A DNA stretch of 64,000 nucleotides from JAYODW01 sp038116745 (GTDB lineage Bacteria > Pseudomonadota > Gammaproteobacteria > Ga0077536). Position numbers and translations under genes: made by a program. This document shows positions 1 to 8,761 of this stretch, one piece after another. Location: NCBI GenBank assembly GCA_038116745.1, contig JAYODW010000001.1:1-64000 (forward strand), read 5' to 3'. Every line of letters starts with the position of its first letter. Positions within the stretch are counted from its first letter, which is position 1. The notes under the pieces were generated by a model that was not told the origin of the DNA, searched no databases, and saw only the letters and a program-made list of their open reading frames with translations.

Positions 1-2
1 AA

Positions 3-683
3 ATGGTGCTGCTGCGCATGCTTGCCTTTCGTCCGGCGCCGCTGCTGCCTGAGAAGGCGGTGAGCTTTGCTGACGGCGCGTCTGCGACCGCCCCGCGTCA
101 GCCCGCAGCGCAGCAGCCTGCGCAGCCCGCGGCCGCACCAGTATTGACGTCGACGGAAGAGGTTTCACCGGAAGGGCCCCTTAACGCGGCTGCTGAAGCG
201 CCGGCCTCCGGACCGGATCCGGTTGATCCAGCGCCGGCTAGCCCGACAGCGCCAGCGGACGACCCGCAGCCGACGGCCCATGAGAGGCCGCCGCGTAATC
301 CTGATGATGCGACGCTGGACTGGAACAGCATTGTTGAGGAGCTTGGTGTCGTCGGACTTGTGCGCGAGCTGGCCCGCAACAGCGTGCTGGTCGCGAGTGA
401 CGGTCGACGCATGGAGCTCGCAATTGCGCCGCAGTTCGAGAAACTGGCGGCGCGACGGCATGTCGAAGCGCTGCAGGGCGCGCTCGGTAGCTTTCTCGGT
501 CACGAGGTGCGCGTCGAGGTGCAGATAGATGAGGGCAACGGTTCGATGACCCCGACCCAACAGCGTGAAGCTGAGCGCGAGCAACGTCAGCGCGAGGCGG
601 AGGCGGATATCGCGAGCGCGCCTGAAGTCAAAGCCTTGCAGGAATCATTCGGGGCGGTTGTTGAAGACATCTCGCCCCGCTGA
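3..683 (+). CDS. dnaX: DNA polymerase III subunit tau/gamma, C-terminal part (5' end outside window)
   Basis: Clamp-loader subunit of the replicative polymerase; tau bridges the polymerase core and helicase. Only the last 226 codons are visible, so the ATP-binding domains and any gamma frameshift site lie upstream. The fragment has a low-complexity Pro/Ala-rich linker (visible residues about 30-95), then a folded domain starting near 'LDWNSIVEEL', matching the C-terminal polymerase-binding part of tau. The ATG at position 3 is an internal codon or chance Met, not the true start. Identity is supported by the downstream order ybaB-recR, the classical dnaX-ybaB-recR operon. Overlapping minus-strand frames in this Ala/Pro-rich stretch are shadows. 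Confidence 0.85.
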   Translation: MVLLRMLAFRPAPLLPEKAVSFADGASATAPRQPAAQQPAQPAAAPVLTSTEEVSPEGPLNAAAEAPASGPDPVDPAPASPTAPADDPQPTAHERPPRNPDDATLDWNSIVEELGVVGLVRELARNSVLVASDGRRMELAIAPQFEKLAARRHVEALQGALGSFLGHEVRVEVQIDEGNGSMTPTQQREAEREQRQREAEADIASAPEVKALQESFGAVVEDISPR

Positions 684-701
684 ATCGATAGAGGAATACA
701 G

Positions 702-1025
702 ATGAAAGGTGCTTTGGGTGATCTGCTCCAGCAGGCGCAGAAAATGCAGTCCGAGATGCAGCGGGTGCAGCAGGAGATCACAGCGCTCGAGGCCACCGGC
801 GAATCCGGCGGGGGCATGGTCCAGGTGCGCATGAACGGCCGCCATGATGTTCTGCGGGTGAGTATCGCACCGGAGCTGATGAGCGAAGAGCGCTCCATGC
901 TGGAGGATCTGGTCGCCTCCGCGGTGAATGATGCCAACCGGCGCATCGAGCGGGAGAGCAAGGACAAGCTGGCGCGGGTGACTGGCGGGATTGAACTGCC
1001 GCCGGGCTTCAAGCTGCCCTTCTGA
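702..1025 (+). CDS. ybaB: YbaB/EbfC family nucleoid-associated protein
   Basis: Small DNA-binding protein that forms a tweezer-like dimer on DNA. The product is 107 aa, the usual family length. It has an N-terminal helical segment rich in Gln and Met ('LLQQAQKMQSEM') and the conserved Gly-rich turn followed by 'VQVRMNGRHDVLRV'. It starts 18 bp after the dnaX stop, with a 'GAGGAATACAG' ribosome-binding region before the ATG. It sits between dnaX and recR as in most gammaproteobacteria, so the three genes are probably co-transcribed. Confidence 0.95.
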   Translation: MKGALGDLLQQAQKMQSEMQRVQQEITALEATGESGGGMVQVRMNGRHDVLRVSIAPELMSEERSMLEDLVASAVNDANRRIERESKDKLARVTGGIELPPGFKLPF

Positions 1026-1078
1026 GTCCGCAATATTCTTGATTTCAGTCCTGAGGCTTCCGCAAATAAAGCGCCGCA

Positions 1079-1675
1079 ATGAATCCTTCTCCCCTGTTGA
1101 AAGAGCTGGTCGGTGCGCTGCAGATTCTGCCCGGCATCGGCCCGAAGTCGGCCCAGCGGATCGCATTCAGCCTGCTGCAGCGCGATCGTAATCGCGCACT
1201 GCAACTTGCCGATGTCATGCGTCGTGCGGTCGAGGCCATTGGACACTGCCGTCAGTGTCGGACCTTCTGTGAGACCGAGGTGTGTGAGCTTTGCCGCAGC
1301 CCCCAGCGCGATGCTGCGCAGCTGTGTGTGGTCGAAAGCCCGCTGGATGTCGCTGCGATCGAGCAGTCTGCCGATTTCCGCGGGCATTACTTCGTATTGC
1401 TGGGGCGGCTGTCACCGATCGACGGGATGACGCCGGAGTCGATTGGCCTGAATCAGCTGGAGCAGCGCCTCAAGACGGGTACCGTGAGCGAGCTCATAGT
1501 CGCGACCGGGACGACGATGGAAGGTGAGGCGACGGCGCATTATCTGCGCCAGATGGCGGGTGTCAGCGGTGTCCGTGCAACGCGCATTGCCCATGGCGTC
1601 CCAATCGGCGGCGAACTGGAATTTGTCGACGGCTCAACCCTGTCCCGTGCCCTGGCCAGTCGACATGAGTATTGA
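1079..1675 (+). CDS. recR: Recombination mediator RecR
   Basis: RecR acts with RecO/RecF to load RecA at single-strand gaps. The 198-aa product has the normal length. Visible parts are an N-terminal helix-hairpin-helix ('LPGIGPKSAQRIAF', residues 17-30), a zinc-binding cluster with Cys57, Cys60, Cys64, Cys69 and Cys72, and a Toprim domain beginning around residue 81 ('LCVVESPLDVAAIE'). It follows ybaB by 53 bp and precedes orn on the same strand. Confidence 0.97.
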   Translation: MNPSPLLKELVGALQILPGIGPKSAQRIAFSLLQRDRNRALQLADVMRRAVEAIGHCRQCRTFCETEVCELCRSPQRDAAQLCVVESPLDVAAIEQSADFRGHYFVLLGRLSPIDGMTPESIGLNQLEQRLKTGTVSELIVATGTTMEGEATAHYLRQMAGVSGVRATRIAHGVPIGGELEFVDGSTLSRALASRHEY

Positions 1676-1730
1676 TACTTAGAACGGAGACGGCCGGGCG
1701 CATGAAAGTGCGCCGGCAGAAGGAGCGCTG

Positions 1731-2282
1731 ATGCAGCTGTCCGAACACAATCTTGTCTGGATTGACCTTGAAATGACCGGGCTCGAACCGGAGCGCGACG
1801 TCATTATCGAAATCGCGACCGTAGTGACCGATGTTTCTCTGGTAGTCCGTCTGGACGGCCCTTCGCTGGCGGTTCATCAGAGCGATGACATCCTGGAATC
1901 GATGGACGAATGGAATACCCGTCAGCACGGGCAGTCAGGTCTGACCGAGAGGGTACGTGCAAGCAGGCTGACAGTCGCCGACGCAGAAGCTCAGACGCTG
2001 GAGTTCCTGGAGCGATGGGCCGTGCCGGGCACTTCTCCCATGTGCGGAAACAGCATTTGTCAGGATCGACGGTTCCTGTATCGCTACATGCCGCGGTTGG
2101 CCGAATTTTTCCACTATCGAAATCTGGATGTCAGTACGCTGAAAGAGCTCGCACGCCGCTGGGCGCCCTCGCTGCCGGCGCATCAGAAAAAGGGCTCCCA
2201 TCTGGCCCTTGACGATATCCACGACTCGATTGATGAGCTCTGTCACTACCGCGCCTGCTTCCTGAATCTACCCGGCGTGTGA
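1731..2282 (+). CDS. orn: Oligoribonuclease
   Basis: A 3'-5' exoribonuclease of the DEDDh superfamily that clears di- to short oligoribonucleotides, including pGpG from c-di-GMP breakdown. The 183-aa protein starts with 'WIDLEMTGLEPE', giving the first two acidic metal ligands (Asp12, Glu14). It ends with the His/Asp motif in 'HLALDDIHDSIDEL'. Length matches the family. The ATG at 1731 is preceded by 'AGGAGC'. It lies between recR and nnr. Confidence 0.97.
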   Translation: MQLSEHNLVWIDLEMTGLEPERDVIIEIATVVTDVSLVVRLDGPSLAVHQSDDILESMDEWNTRQHGQSGLTERVRASRLTVADAEAQTLEFLERWAVPGTSPMCGNSICQDRRFLYRYMPRLAEFFHYRNLDVSTLKELARRWAPSLPAHQKKGSHLALDDIHDSIDELCHYRACFLNLPGV

Positions 2283-2307
2283 AAGCGGTCAGCGTCTGAG
2301 CAGCGCT

Positions 2308-3804
2308 ATGTTGTCTGTTCTGCTGCCTGAGCAGCTGTTCGACGCCGATACCAGTCGCGCAGTAGACCGGCAGGCGATTGGTGGGCTGGGTATTCCAGGC
2401 ATCGAGTTGATGCGCCGAGCCGGGCGCTGCGCGTTCGATGTGTTGTCGCAGCGCTGGCCGTCGCCGCGGCAGGTCCATGTTGTGTGTGGCACAGGGAACA
2501 ACGGGGGCGATGGTTTTATCGTCGCGCGCCTGGCGCAGCAATCCGGCTATGCCGTCACCGTCACAGTGAGCGGCGCTTTCGAGCGCATCCGCGGCGATGC
2601 AGCCCTCGCATTCGCAGAGATGCGCGTATGTGGGATCGAGCCGCTCTCCGAGGCGCCGCACTTCGACAGTGGCGATATCGTTGTTGACGCGCTTTTCGGC
2701 ACGGGCCTCGCCCGCGCGGTGGATGGCCGAGAGGCTGTTTTGATAGAGAAAATCAACAGTGCGGGCTGCGTCGTTCTGGCTGTCGACGTTCCTTCGGGGC
2801 TCGACGCGAGCACCGGTCTTGTACACGGGTGCGCTGTGCGGGCTGACGTGACTACCTGCTTCATGACATTGAAGCAGGGGTTGTTTACCGGTGCTGGCCC
2901 GAACTGCGCGGGCGCTGTCCTCTATGACAGCCTCGATGTGCCTGCGGACCTTTCTGTTGCAGCAGGGCCCACTGCATTGCGTCGTGATTACCTCAGCGTG
3001 ACAGGCTGGTTCCCCCGTCGCAGCCGTGCATCGCACAAAGGCCACTTCGGCCATGTGCTCGTGGCAGGCGGGATGCCCGGGTTCGGCGGTGCTGCACGCC
3101 TTGCCGCAGAGGCCGCGGCGAGGGTCGGGGCGGGCCTCATATCTCTCGCTACGCACCCCGCGCACGCGTCCGTGCTTACCTCAGACCGGCCGGAACTTAT
3201 GTGTCACGGTGTGGCGCGGGCTAAGGATCTGCGGCAGCTGATTAAACGTGCCTCGGTTATCGCGCTTGGCCCGGGGCTCGGACAGGACACCTGGGGCCAG
3301 CAGCTCTACGCGAGTGTCCGAGACGCGCATTGCATGCAGGTCCTCGACGCCGATGCCCTGAATCTCCTCGCGCGGGAGCCGGACCGGGATGAAAAATGGG
3401 TTCTCACGCCGCATCCTGGCGAGGCTGCGCGCTTGCTTGGAACCGATACCGCGCAGGTCGAACGGGATCGGTTTGCCGCAGCCCGGGCGCTGCAGGAACG
3501 CTACGGCGGTGTGGTTGTGCTCAAGGGCAGTGGCACCATCATTCAGGCCTCTGACCAGCTGCCTGTTGTCATTCATGCCGGCAATCCGGGGATGGCGTCC
3601 GGCGGTATGGGGGACGTCCTCACCGGGGTCATTGCCGGGCTGCTGGGCCAGGGGTTTCCCCCGTTTGAGGCGGCGGTTGCGGGATCGGTCGTTCATGGCC
3701 ACGCCGCCGATCAGGCGGCGGCTGAAGCGGGCGAGCGCGGACTGCTTGCTGGCGATCTGATGGCGCAACTGAGACGCGCGGTCAATCCGCAGCGGCACGT
3801 CTGA
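2308..3804 (+). CDS. nnr: Bifunctional NAD(P)H-hydrate epimerase / ADP-dependent NAD(P)H-hydrate dehydratase
   Basis: Repairs hydrated NAD(P)H: the N-terminal YjeF_N domain epimerises R-NAD(P)HX and the C-terminal ribokinase-like domain dehydrates S-NAD(P)HX. In the 498-aa product the epimerase half carries 'GTGNNGGDGF' (61-70) and 'AVDVPSGLDAST'. The C-terminal half carries 'VLTPHPGEAARLL' and the nucleotide-binding 'GGMGDVLTG' near residue 430. The stop is followed almost directly by the tsaE start, so the two are coupled as in E. coli. Confidence 0.95.
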   Translation: MLSVLLPEQLFDADTSRAVDRQAIGGLGIPGIELMRRAGRCAFDVLSQRWPSPRQVHVVCGTGNNGGDGFIVARLAQQSGYAVTVTVSGAFERIRGDAALAFAEMRVCGIEPLSEAPHFDSGDIVVDALFGTGLARAVDGREAVLIEKINSAGCVVLAVDVPSGLDASTGLVHGCAVRADVTTCFMTLKQGLFTGAGPNCAGAVLYDSLDVPADLSVAAGPTALRRDYLSVTGWFPRRSRASHKGHFGHVLVAGGMPGFGGAARLAAEAAARVGAGLISLATHPAHASVLTSDRPELMCHGVARAKDLRQLIKRASVIALGPGLGQDTWGQQLYASVRDAHCMQVLDADALNLLAREPDRDEKWVLTPHPGEAARLLGTDTAQVERDRFAAARALQERYGGVVVLKGSGTIIQASDQLPVVIHAGNPGMASGGMGDVLTGVIAGLLGQGFPPFEAAVAGSVVHGHAADQAAAEAGERGLLAGDLMAQLRRAVNPQRHV

Positions 3805-3805
3805 A

Positions 3806-4276
3806 GTGTCCACCACGGTGGTGATATCCGCGCCGACAGCGGAGGCGATGGAAAAACTCGGGAGTACTCTGGCAGGAGCCGGGAAGCGTGGTCAGCGGAT
3901 CTACCTGCATGGCCCGCTGGCTGCAGGTAAGACGACTTTCGCGCGTGGTTATCTGCGCGGGCTGGGACATGCTGGCGCGGTCAAGAGCCCGACTTTTACT
4001 CTGGTTGAAAGCTATCGTTCCCGGGGCGCAGAAGTGCATCATTTTGATCTTTACCGTCTGTCTGACCCGGAGGAGCTCGAGTTCATCGGTATCGACGATT
4101 ATCTGGATAGTGGCGCGGACATCCTGATCGAGTGGGCGGAACGCGGCTGCGGCGTGTTACCGGATGCGGATATCGAGGTTGAGATTACGCTGCACGGTGC
4201 AGGACGTTCGGTGCGGATAGAGGGTGATGCAGTGAAGATTGAAAAGATCTTAAATTTATATAAAACAAATAATTAG
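3806..4276 (+). CDS. tsaE: tRNA threonylcarbamoyladenosine biosynthesis ATPase TsaE
   Basis: ATPase that works with TsaB and TsaD in t6A37 tRNA modification. The 156-aa protein has a Walker A loop ('GPLAAGKTT', 36-44), 'SPTFTLVESY' and the conserved 'HFDLYRL' and 'IEWAERG' motifs. The GTG start overlaps the end region of nnr by design of a one-base gap. The last dozen codons and the following 80 bp are strikingly AT-rich ('LNLYKTNN' tail) compared with the surrounding GC-rich DNA; this tail is not conserved family sequence. Confidence 0.95.
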   Translation: MSTTVVISAPTAEAMEKLGSTLAGAGKRGQRIYLHGPLAAGKTTFARGYLRGLGHAGAVKSPTFTLVESYRSRGAEVHHFDLYRLSDPEELEFIGIDDYLDSGADILIEWAERGCGVLPDADIEVEITLHGAGRSVRIEGDAVKIEKILNLYKTNN

Positions 4277-4360
4277 ATAATTAAGTGTTTAAGGGACTTG
4301 AAATTACCCAAATAACTTGATCAAAATATCGGGCAGTTGTGAGGATGTTGACGTAACGTC

Positions 4361-5704
4361 ATGCACCTGCTTGTTTTTTTTCTGCTAATAGTCGTCACTA
4401 ACGCGCTGTCCGCCGCGGATATCAAGGGGATCCGTGCGTGGCAGGAAGATGGCCTGGCGCGTGTGGTCTTCGACCTGAGCAACGCTGTCCAGTACAACGT
4501 TTTCAGGATGCGGAACCCGGATCGGGTGGTGATCGATTTCAAGCAGAGCCAGACGCCTGCGCCGCTGCGGCTGCCCGCGGCGCCGCGCGCTGTCGTGCAG
4601 CAGGTGCGGCACGCGCGACGGGGCAAGGATGACCTGCGGGTTGTTCTCGATCTCGGCGAGCGCGTTGTTGTCACCGATAGCGCGCGGCCACCGGAGAGCG
4701 GCTATGGCCACCGGCTGGTACTTGATCTGGCGCCGGCGTCCGGCGCGGCCGGTCCGGGCAAGGCCGGCGAGGCCGCCGTTCGCACGGTCGAAAGGGCGGA
4801 GCAGGCGACGGAGATGGTTGTGTCGGCCCGTCCGGCCGATCGGTCTCGCTCTGAGACGCGCGAGTTCGTGGTTGCGATTGATGCCGGGCACGGCGGCGAG
4901 GATGTGGGTGCGGTAGGTCCGTCGGGCCTCTATGAAAAGGACGTCACGCTTGCCACGGCGCAGGCCCTGGCTGCTGAAATCAACCGGCAGCCCGGAATGC
5001 GGGCAGTGTTGACCCGGGACAGCGATCGTTACCTCAAGCTCCGCGAACGCATGGAGCGGGCAAGAGCAAGAAAGGCCGACCTGTTCATATCCGTCCATGC
5101 CGACGCTTTCCGAGATCGGCGCGTAAAGGGTTCTTCGGTTTACGTGCTGTCGCAGCGCGGGGCGAGCAGCGAGGCCGCTAAATGGCTTGCCGAGAAGGAA
5201 AATGCTGCAGATTTGATCGGCGGCGTTTCGCTAGACGATAAAGATCATCTGCTCAAGTCCGTTCTTCTGGACCTGTCCCAGAGCGCGTCGCTCGACGCCA
5301 GTATGGACCTCGCGGGTGCGGTACTGACGCAGCTCAAGCGGATCGGACCAGTGCATCGAAAAGAAGTCCAGCATGCCGGCTTCATGGTGCTCAAGTCGCC
5401 CGACATCCCGTCCATCCTCATTGAAACCGCGTTCATCTCGAACCCAGCGGAAGAGACCCGTTTGCGGAGCAAGAAATATCGACAGCAGCTGGCCGCAGCG
5501 ATATTCAGCGGCGTCCAGCAGTATCTCAGCGAAAACCCACCGACCGGTGTGCGCCTGGCAGCGCAGCGCGAGCACCGTGTCCGTCGCGGGGATACCCTGT
5601 CTGAAATTGCAGACCGCTACGACATTACGCTCGCCAGCCTGCGGCTGGCGAATAACCTCGAGTCTGACCGGGTACAAGCCGGGGCCCTGCTCCGGATTCC
5701 CTGA
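4361..5704 (+). CDS. amiB: N-acetylmuramoyl-L-alanine amidase, AMIN + Amidase_3 + LysM
   Basis: Periplasmic amidase that splits septal peptidoglycan during cell separation. Order of parts in 447 aa: signal peptide (1-19, hydrophobic 'LLVFFLLIVVTNALSA'), AMIN targeting domain (about 20-125), a Gly/Ala/Arg linker, the zinc amidase domain ('DAGHGGED', 174-181; 'FISVHADAF'; 'ILIETAFISNP') and a C-terminal LysM module (about 402-447, 'RRGDTLSEIADRY'). The position between tsaE and mutL matches E. coli amiB; the LysM addition is common outside enterics. The leader just before the ATG contains the palindrome TGACGTAACGTCA. Confidence 0.94.
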   Translation: MHLLVFFLLIVVTNALSAADIKGIRAWQEDGLARVVFDLSNAVQYNVFRMRNPDRVVIDFKQSQTPAPLRLPAAPRAVVQQVRHARRGKDDLRVVLDLGERVVVTDSARPPESGYGHRLVLDLAPASGAAGPGKAGEAAVRTVERAEQATEMVVSARPADRSRSETREFVVAIDAGHGGEDVGAVGPSGLYEKDVTLATAQALAAEINRQPGMRAVLTRDSDRYLKLRERMERARARKADLFISVHADAFRDRRVKGSSVYVLSQRGASSEAAKWLAEKENAADLIGGVSLDDKDHLLKSVLLDLSQSASLDASMDLAGAVLTQLKRIGPVHRKEVQHAGFMVLKSPDIPSILIETAFISNPAEETRLRSKKYRQQLAAAIFSGVQQYLSENPPTGVRLAAQREHRVRRGDTLSEIADRYDITLASLRLANNLESDRVQAGALLRIP

Positions 5705-5786
5705 GGGCGACTGCGTTCAGCCCGCTGGGGAGGCCGCTTAAGGCGTCAATCGATGAGGCGCCGGTTAGCGCGGCTACACTAGCCGC

Positions 5787-7424
5787 ATGGCCGAAACGCT
5801 TCCCGACATCCGCCCGCTTTCAGAGCAGCTGATAAACCAGATTGCCGCTGGTGAGGTAATTGAGCGGCCAGCCTCGATCGTCAAGGAGCTGATGGAAAAC
5901 AGTATCGATGCAGGTGCTCAGCGTATCTCGGTCGATATTGAAGAAGGTGGCATTGAGCGCATTACGGTAACGGACGACGGATGCGGGCTGGAAGGGGCGC
6001 AGCTGAGCGCAGCTCTGCGCCGACATTGGACAAGCAAAATCGCGACGGCGGACGAATTGGACCGCATTCTGTCGCTCGGTTTTCGCGGTGAGGCGCTGGC
6101 CAGCATCAGCGCGGTTGCGGACCTGCGCATCACCGCGCGGACGGCTTCAGCTGAGCATGCCTGGAGTCTACAGGTCGACGCCGGGAAAGCGCCCGCCGTG
6201 CCGCGACCCGCTCAGGGGAATAAGGGGTGTCAGGTGGATGTTCGTCGCTTGTTCCACCATGTCCCGGCGCGCAAACGCTTTCTTAAGCAGGCGCGCACTG
6301 AATTGCTGCATGTGCAGCGGGTCGTCCGGCAGATTGCCTTCGCCCGGCCCGATGTCGCAATACACCTGACACAGTCGGGTGCGCGCGCAGTTCGCTACGC
6401 GAAAGCACTGGACTTTGCCCCCTGTCCGCGCTGGAGAACGCTGTTCGGAACGGTGTTTCTGGAGCGCGCGCGTTTCGTGCATTTCGAAGCGGATGGTGTG
6501 GTGGTCGCGGGTTGGGTCGGAGATGCCGAGCTCGCAAGCATCCACAGCGATCTGCAGTATCTCGCGTTAAACGGCCGTTTGATTCGTGACAGGCAGCTGC
6601 AGCACGCGGTTCGCGTCGCGTTCGGGGAAGAGCTACCCGCGGGTCGCTACCCCGTGTATGCGCTGTCGCTGCTCATGGCGCCTGACGCTGTCGATGTCAA
6701 TGTTCACCCGGGTAAGCTCGAGGTGCGATTTGCGGCGCTGAGGCTCGTGCATGACGTTGTCCACCAGGCGGTGCGCAGGGCACTTGAGCCTGAGCAGGCC
6801 GACATCGAGATTCAGTGTGCCGAGCCTGCGGCGCAGATCGCAGAGCCGGTAACTGCGTATCGCTCGTCCGGCGTCGTGGCGTCAGCTTCGAGTGTCCCTG
6901 CGGTGACCCTGGGGCGCCGTCTGGCGCTGGTTGACCATCGCTACCTGCTGATCGAGCGTGAACACGCTGTAATGGTGCTCGATACTCGGGCAGCGTGGTC
7001 AGAGATCCTCACGCGGCGACTGCAGATGGAGGACGGCAAAGTCAGGCCCCTCCTGCTGCCTGTGAGGGTCTCTACGCGCTGGTCAGTGAGCCAGGAGCGG
7101 GAGCTGGAGAAAATCGGTGTCCGCTTGGCTGATCTTGGGCCAGCGGGGCGCATCCTGCGGGATGTCCCCAGCGTGTTCCCACCGCTGGATTATGAGAATT
7201 TCGTCGCCTCCCTCGACAGCGCAATCGCCCGGCATGCGATAGTTCTCGACGGTGTGGTCAGTGCGGCGGTTGAAGCCATTTGCAGTGCACAGACCGGTCG
7301 CTCGCTGCAGACCTATGAGGAAGGGCTGTTACGCGGAGCGGGGGCTGCCGGACTTGATCTGAGGACCGAACTGCGCGAACTGGACGCAAAGACACTCAGT
7401 GTGCTCTTCCGCCGCGTACCCTGA
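5787..7424 (+). CDS. mutL: DNA mismatch repair protein MutL
   Basis: Matchmaker ATPase of mismatch repair. GHKL ATPase motifs are visible in the N-terminal half: 'KELMENSIDAGA' with the catalytic Glu34 and Mg-binding Asn38, 'DDGCGL', and 'GFRGEALASI'. The C-terminal dimerisation domain lacks the DQHAA-X2-E-X4-E endonuclease motif (the equivalent stretch reads 'LDTRAAWSE'), which fits a MutH-type system. At 545 aa it is shorter than the roughly 615 aa of E. coli, mostly through a short linker. The stop abuts the miaA ATG. Confidence 0.97.
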   Translation: MAETLPDIRPLSEQLINQIAAGEVIERPASIVKELMENSIDAGAQRISVDIEEGGIERITVTDDGCGLEGAQLSAALRRHWTSKIATADELDRILSLGFRGEALASISAVADLRITARTASAEHAWSLQVDAGKAPAVPRPAQGNKGCQVDVRRLFHHVPARKRFLKQARTELLHVQRVVRQIAFARPDVAIHLTQSGARAVRYAKALDFAPCPRWRTLFGTVFLERARFVHFEADGVVVAGWVGDAELASIHSDLQYLALNGRLIRDRQLQHAVRVAFGEELPAGRYPVYALSLLMAPDAVDVNVHPGKLEVRFAALRLVHDVVHQAVRRALEPEQADIEIQCAEPAAQIAEPVTAYRSSGVVASASSVPAVTLGRRLALVDHRYLLIEREHAVMVLDTRAAWSEILTRRLQMEDGKVRPLLLPVRVSTRWSVSQERELEKIGVRLADLGPAGRILRDVPSVFPPLDYENFVASLDSAIARHAIVLDGVVSAAVEAICSAQTGRSLQTYEEGLLRGAGAAGLDLRTELRELDAKTLSVLFRRVP

Positions 7425-8384
7425 ATGAGCGCGGCATACCAGGGGCCTGCGGTGTTTCTTATGGGACCGACCGGTAGCGGAAAGACGGCGTTAGCGCTCG
7501 CGCTGGCAGAGCGTCTGCCGGCTGAAATTATCAGCGTCGATTCTGCCCAGATTTATCGCGGGCTGAATATCGGCAGCGCCAAACCGACCCCGGGTGAGCA
7601 ACGCCGCGTGCCGCACCACCTGCTGGATATCTGTGATCCGGCGGAGTCTTATTCAGCACAGACTTTCAGTCTCGCCGCGGGCAGCCTCATCGAGCAGATC
7701 GCAGAGCGTGGTCGGGTCCCGCTGCTGGTCGGCGGCACGGGGCTTTATTTCCGAGCGTTGGAACAGGGGCTGGCCGAACTTCCTGCAGCCGAGCGGACAG
7801 TGCGTACCGGGTTGCACGAGGAACTGGCGCGGTTTGGCGTGGAGGCGCTGCATGCGCGGCTGGCCGTGCTGGACCCGCCGACAGCCGAGCGTATTCATCC
7901 ACGAGATCCTCAGAGGATCGTTCGCGCGCTCGAGGTGTATGCGCTGACAGGACGGCCGATGAGCGAACTGTGGCGTGAGGTCCGCCTGCCCGCGTTACGG
8001 CGTGCGGTGGTCAAGTTCGTGTTGGCGCCAGCTTTGCGCGAAGAGCTGCACCAACGCCTTGCGCGGCGTTTCTCGCGGATGCTGGACCAGGGGCTGGTCA
8101 ACGAGGTGCTGATGTTGCGTCGACGCGGCGACCTGTCGATGGATTGCCCGGCTGTGCGGACGGTGGGGTACCGAGCCGTGTGGCGCTACCTCGAAGGGCA
8201 GTCCAGCTATGCAGAAATGGTCGAGAGAGGTGTCATAGCGACCCGTCAGCTGGCTAAACGGCAGCTCACCTGGCTGCGTCGCGAACAGGGGTGTCGATGG
8301 ATGGAAATGGGCGCTCCGGGACTCAGCGATGCCGTGCTCGCGGCGCTGGCGACGGCGCCGGAATTTAAAAGCGTTCTGAAGTGA
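7425..8384 (+). CDS. miaA: tRNA dimethylallyltransferase
   Basis: Transfers a dimethylallyl group to A37 of tRNAs reading UNN codons. The 319-aa product has the P-loop 'GPTGSGKT' (14-21), the substrate motif 'SVDSAQIYRGLNIGSAKPT' and the C-terminal 'TRQLAKRQLTWLR'. It starts at the base after the mutL stop, so translation is probably coupled. Order mutL-miaA-hfq is conserved. Confidence 0.97.
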   Translation: MSAAYQGPAVFLMGPTGSGKTALALALAERLPAEIISVDSAQIYRGLNIGSAKPTPGEQRRVPHHLLDICDPAESYSAQTFSLAAGSLIEQIAERGRVPLLVGGTGLYFRALEQGLAELPAAERTVRTGLHEELARFGVEALHARLAVLDPPTAERIHPRDPQRIVRALEVYALTGRPMSELWREVRLPALRRAVVKFVLAPALREELHQRLARRFSRMLDQGLVNEVLMLRRRGDLSMDCPAVRTVGYRAVWRYLEGQSSYAEMVERGVIATRQLAKRQLTWLRREQGCRWMEMGAPGLSDAVLAALATAPEFKSVLK

Positions 8385-8482
8385 ATTAGAGTATGCAGGC
8401 CCTTCCTTAGGAGCTACGGACATAATGTTCGGTGTCTCTCCGAGGGAGACGGCGCGCCCAGAAAAATAAGAAGGAGATCGAC

Positions 8483-8740
8483 ATGAGCAAGGGCCAATCT
8501 CTGCAGGAACCGTACCTTAACGCGCTGCGTCGAGAGCGGGTTCCGGTGTCGATTTACCTGGTCAATGGCATCAAGCTCCAGGGGCAGATTGAATCCTTCG
8601 ACCAGTTCGTTGTGCTGCTTAAAAACAGCGTCAGCCAGATGGTGTACAAGCACGCGATTTCCACCGTGGTGCCAGCGCGGAACGTGCGTCTGCCTCGCGC
8701 AGAGGACGACGACAGTCCCGAGGATGACGGCAATGCTTGA
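8483..8740 (+). CDS. hfq: RNA chaperone Hfq
   Basis: Hexameric Sm-like chaperone for sRNA-mRNA pairing. The 85-aa product carries the Sm1 ('VSIYLVNGIKLQGQIESFD') and Sm2 ('YKHAISTVVP') signatures and a short acidic tail. The start at 8483 is chosen because 'AAGAAGGAGATCGAC' gives a strong ribosome-binding site there and it matches the family's 'MSKGQSLQ' N-terminus; an in-frame upstream ATG at 8432 would add 17 unconserved residues. Confidence 0.98.
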   Translation: MSKGQSLQEPYLNALRRERVPVSIYLVNGIKLQGQIESFDQFVVLLKNSVSQMVYKHAISTVVPARNVRLPRAEDDDSPEDDGNA

Positions 8741-8761
8741 TGACGGCAGGTAGGCCTGCCC

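Noticed and set aside
2131..3165. Minus-strand open frame opposite orn and nnr
   Set aside because: Spans two conserved plus-strand genes and has no conserved sequence.
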